A stretch of DNA of 22,251 bases from positions 1 through 22,251 of the forward strand of contig DIHL01000072.1 in NCBI GenBank assembly GCA_002420145.1. Direction: 5' to 3'. The notes beneath the pieces were generated by a model, which worked only from the letters and a program-made list of their open reading frames with translations, did no database searches and was not told the origin of the DNA. A program made the translations under genes and the position numbers. Positions 21,174-22,251 of this stretch are shown piece after piece. The stretch's first letter is position 1. Each line of letters begins with the position of its first letter. Origin of the DNA: Bacteroidetes bacterium UBA5697. GTDB lineage: Bacteria; Bacteroidota; Bacteroidia; B-17B0; Aurantibacillaceae.

Positions 21174-22218
21174 AGATAATACAGAGGTAAGAGAAAATAC
21201 CGCCGAAATTTTAGAACTTGCAAACTATAAAGTATTGCAAGCTGAGAATGGAAAAGTTGGTGTTGAAATAGCAAATAATAATGATGTTGATTTAATTATT
21301 TGCGACATTATGATGCCTGTATTAGATGGTTATGGAGTTATTCATTTATTAAGTAAAAATCCTAAAACTGCATCTATTCCTTTTATCTTTTTAACAGCAA
21401 AATCTGAAAGAGGTGATTTTAGAAAAGGAATGGAAATGGGAGCTGATGATTATATCACTAAACCATTTGATGATATTGAATTACTAAAAGCTGTTGAAAG
21501 TAGATTAAAAAAATCAGAATTATTAAAAGCCGATTACTCAAGAGATGAGGCTGGAATAAATTCTTTTTTAGACGAAGCTAAATCTTTAGAAGAATTAAAA
21601 CATCTAAGTGACTCAGCAAAAGTAAAAAATTACAAAAAGAAAGAATTAATTTATACCGAAGGAAACAATCCAAACTATTTATACTTATTACAAAAAGGTA
21701 AAGTAAAATCTTTTAGAGCACATGAATACGGCAAAGAATTAATTATCTCATTACATAAAGAAGGTGATTTTTTTGGATATACTGCCCTATTAGACGAAAC
21801 TCCTTACAATGAAAGCGCTGAAGCATTAGAAGATTCAAGTGTGGTATTAATACCTAAAGAAGATTTTTATGCTTTATTAAATAAAAATCATGGAGTAATG
21901 AAACGCTTTGTAAGATTATTATCTAACGAAATACAAGATAAAGAAGAACAATTATTAAAAATGGCATATAGCAGCGTAAAAAAACGCGTTGCTGAAGCAT
22001 TATTAAAACTTCAAAAAAATTATCAGCAAAACGTAAAAGATAGTTTTAGTATTTCTATCTCTCGTGAAGATTTAGCTAATATTGTTGGCACTGCTACAGA
22101 ATCTCTTATTAGAACCTTAAGTGATTTTAAACAAGAAGGTTTGGTTGAAATTAAAGGAAGTAATATTTCTATCGTTGATACTAAAAAATTTGAAGCCTAT
22201 ATCAAAAAATATTTCTAA
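21151..22218 (+). CDS. Response regulator fused to a CRP/FNR transcription factor (REC-cNMP-HTH)
   Basis: A 355-residue fusion. Residues 1-120 are a receiver domain with Glu8/Asp9, phospho-acceptor Asp52 in ICDIMMP, Thr82 and Lys104. Residues about 140-260 are a CRP/FNR sensory beta-roll (YLYLLQKGKVK, ELIISLHKEGDFFGY), followed by a dimerisation helix and a winged HTH (about 275-355). The recognition helix TATESLIR (314-321) keeps the Glu and Arg common to FNR (VETISR) and CRP (RETVGR) but lacks the CRP Arg before the Glu, consistent with a TGAY half-site. The only cysteine is Cys51 in the receiver, so there is no FNR-type Fe-S sensor. The start ATG at 21151 begins MKTILLIEDN, a standard receiver start, inside the kinase 3' end. 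Confidence 0.95.
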   Translation: MKTILLIEDNTEVRENTAEILELANYKVLQAENGKVGVEIANNNDVDLIICDIMMPVLDGYGVIHLLSKNPKTASIPFIFLTAKSERGDFRKGMEMGADDYITKPFDDIELLKAVESRLKKSELLKADYSRDEAGINSFLDEAKSLEELKHLSDSAKVKNYKKKELIYTEGNNPNYLYLLQKGKVKSFRAHEYGKELIISLHKEGDFFGYTALLDETPYNESAEALEDSSVVLIPKEDFYALLNKNHGVMKRFVRLLSNEIQDKEEQLLKMAYSSVKKRVAEALLKLQKNYQQNVKDSFSISISREDLANIVGTATESLIRTLSDFKQEGLVEIKGSNISIVDTKKFEAYIKKYF

Positions 22219-22251
22219 GAATTAGAAGCTATAAAAACACAAAAGCCTTTC

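Noticed and set aside
1..22251. tRNA, rRNA, CRISPR arrays, insertion sequences, prophage or integrase genes
   Set aside because: I looked for these and saw no cloverleaf, spaced direct repeats, transposase motifs or terminal inverted repeats.

Overview
The window is AT-rich DNA from a member of the Bacteroidota, most likely a flavobacterial lineage. Three things point there: promoter elements of the form TAnnTTTG, a fused CcoN-CcoO oxidase subunit, and poor Shine-Dalgarno use. Almost every gene concerns life at low or fluctuating oxygen: a cbb3 high-affinity oxidase with its assembly factors, oxygen-independent haem synthesis, a truncated globin, the phenylacetyl-CoA epoxidase (an O2-consuming enzyme), thiol/sulfur and peroxide proteins, a universal stress protein, a beta-CASP nuclease and a two-component regulator.

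Layout, left to right. (1) 60-1733, minus: five-gene operon DUF983 protein, rhodanese, YgaP-like membrane protein, thioredoxin, OsmC. (2) 1901-4395, minus: paaABCD, with no paaE. (3) 4486-4827, minus: small two-helix membrane protein. (4) 4915-6634, minus: hemN and a group III truncated globin. (5) 6726-14400, minus: ccoS, ccoNO fusion, ccoQ (57 aa), ccoP, ccoG, ccoH, a SafE-type membrane protein with a Cys-rich tail, and a PLP-dependent decarboxylase. (6) 14455-16890, minus: ccoI copper ATPase, divergent from a TerB-like gene (16998-17405, plus). (7) 17453-18283, minus: tandem-domain UspA, divergent from a beta-CASP MBL-fold nuclease (18401-19807, plus). (8) 19944-22218, plus: a soluble PAS histidine kinase overlapping a gene for a receiver domain fused to a CRP/FNR DNA-binding module.

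The unifying signal is a repeated operator. Ahead of essentially every transcription unit lies an FNR-like palindrome, NTGA(C/T)-N4-(A/G)TCAN, whose centre is 28.5-31.5 bp from the first T of a TAnnTTTG-like element. That is class II geometry, about -41.5. In nearly all cases a second, often weaker copy lies 22 bp further upstream (23 bp at paaA), at about -63.5. Two intergenic regions (ccoI/terB-like and uspA/MBL) place the pair between divergent genes, so each copy could be proximal for one gene and distal for the other. The kinase/regulator promoter carries the best palindrome (11-bp arms), suggesting autoregulation.

My reading is that the kinase and the REC-CRP regulator form a FixL/FixJ/FixK-like cascade compressed into two proteins, with the window containing both the regulator and a large part of its regulon. 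The regulator has no FNR-type Fe-S cysteines, so any oxygen or redox signal should come through the kinase. The geometry also implies very short or absent 5' UTRs for ccoI, the MBL nuclease, hemN and ccoS, and it settles several start codons. No tRNA, rRNA, CRISPR array, insertion sequence or prophage is visible, and no gap without a gene exceeds 170 bp.
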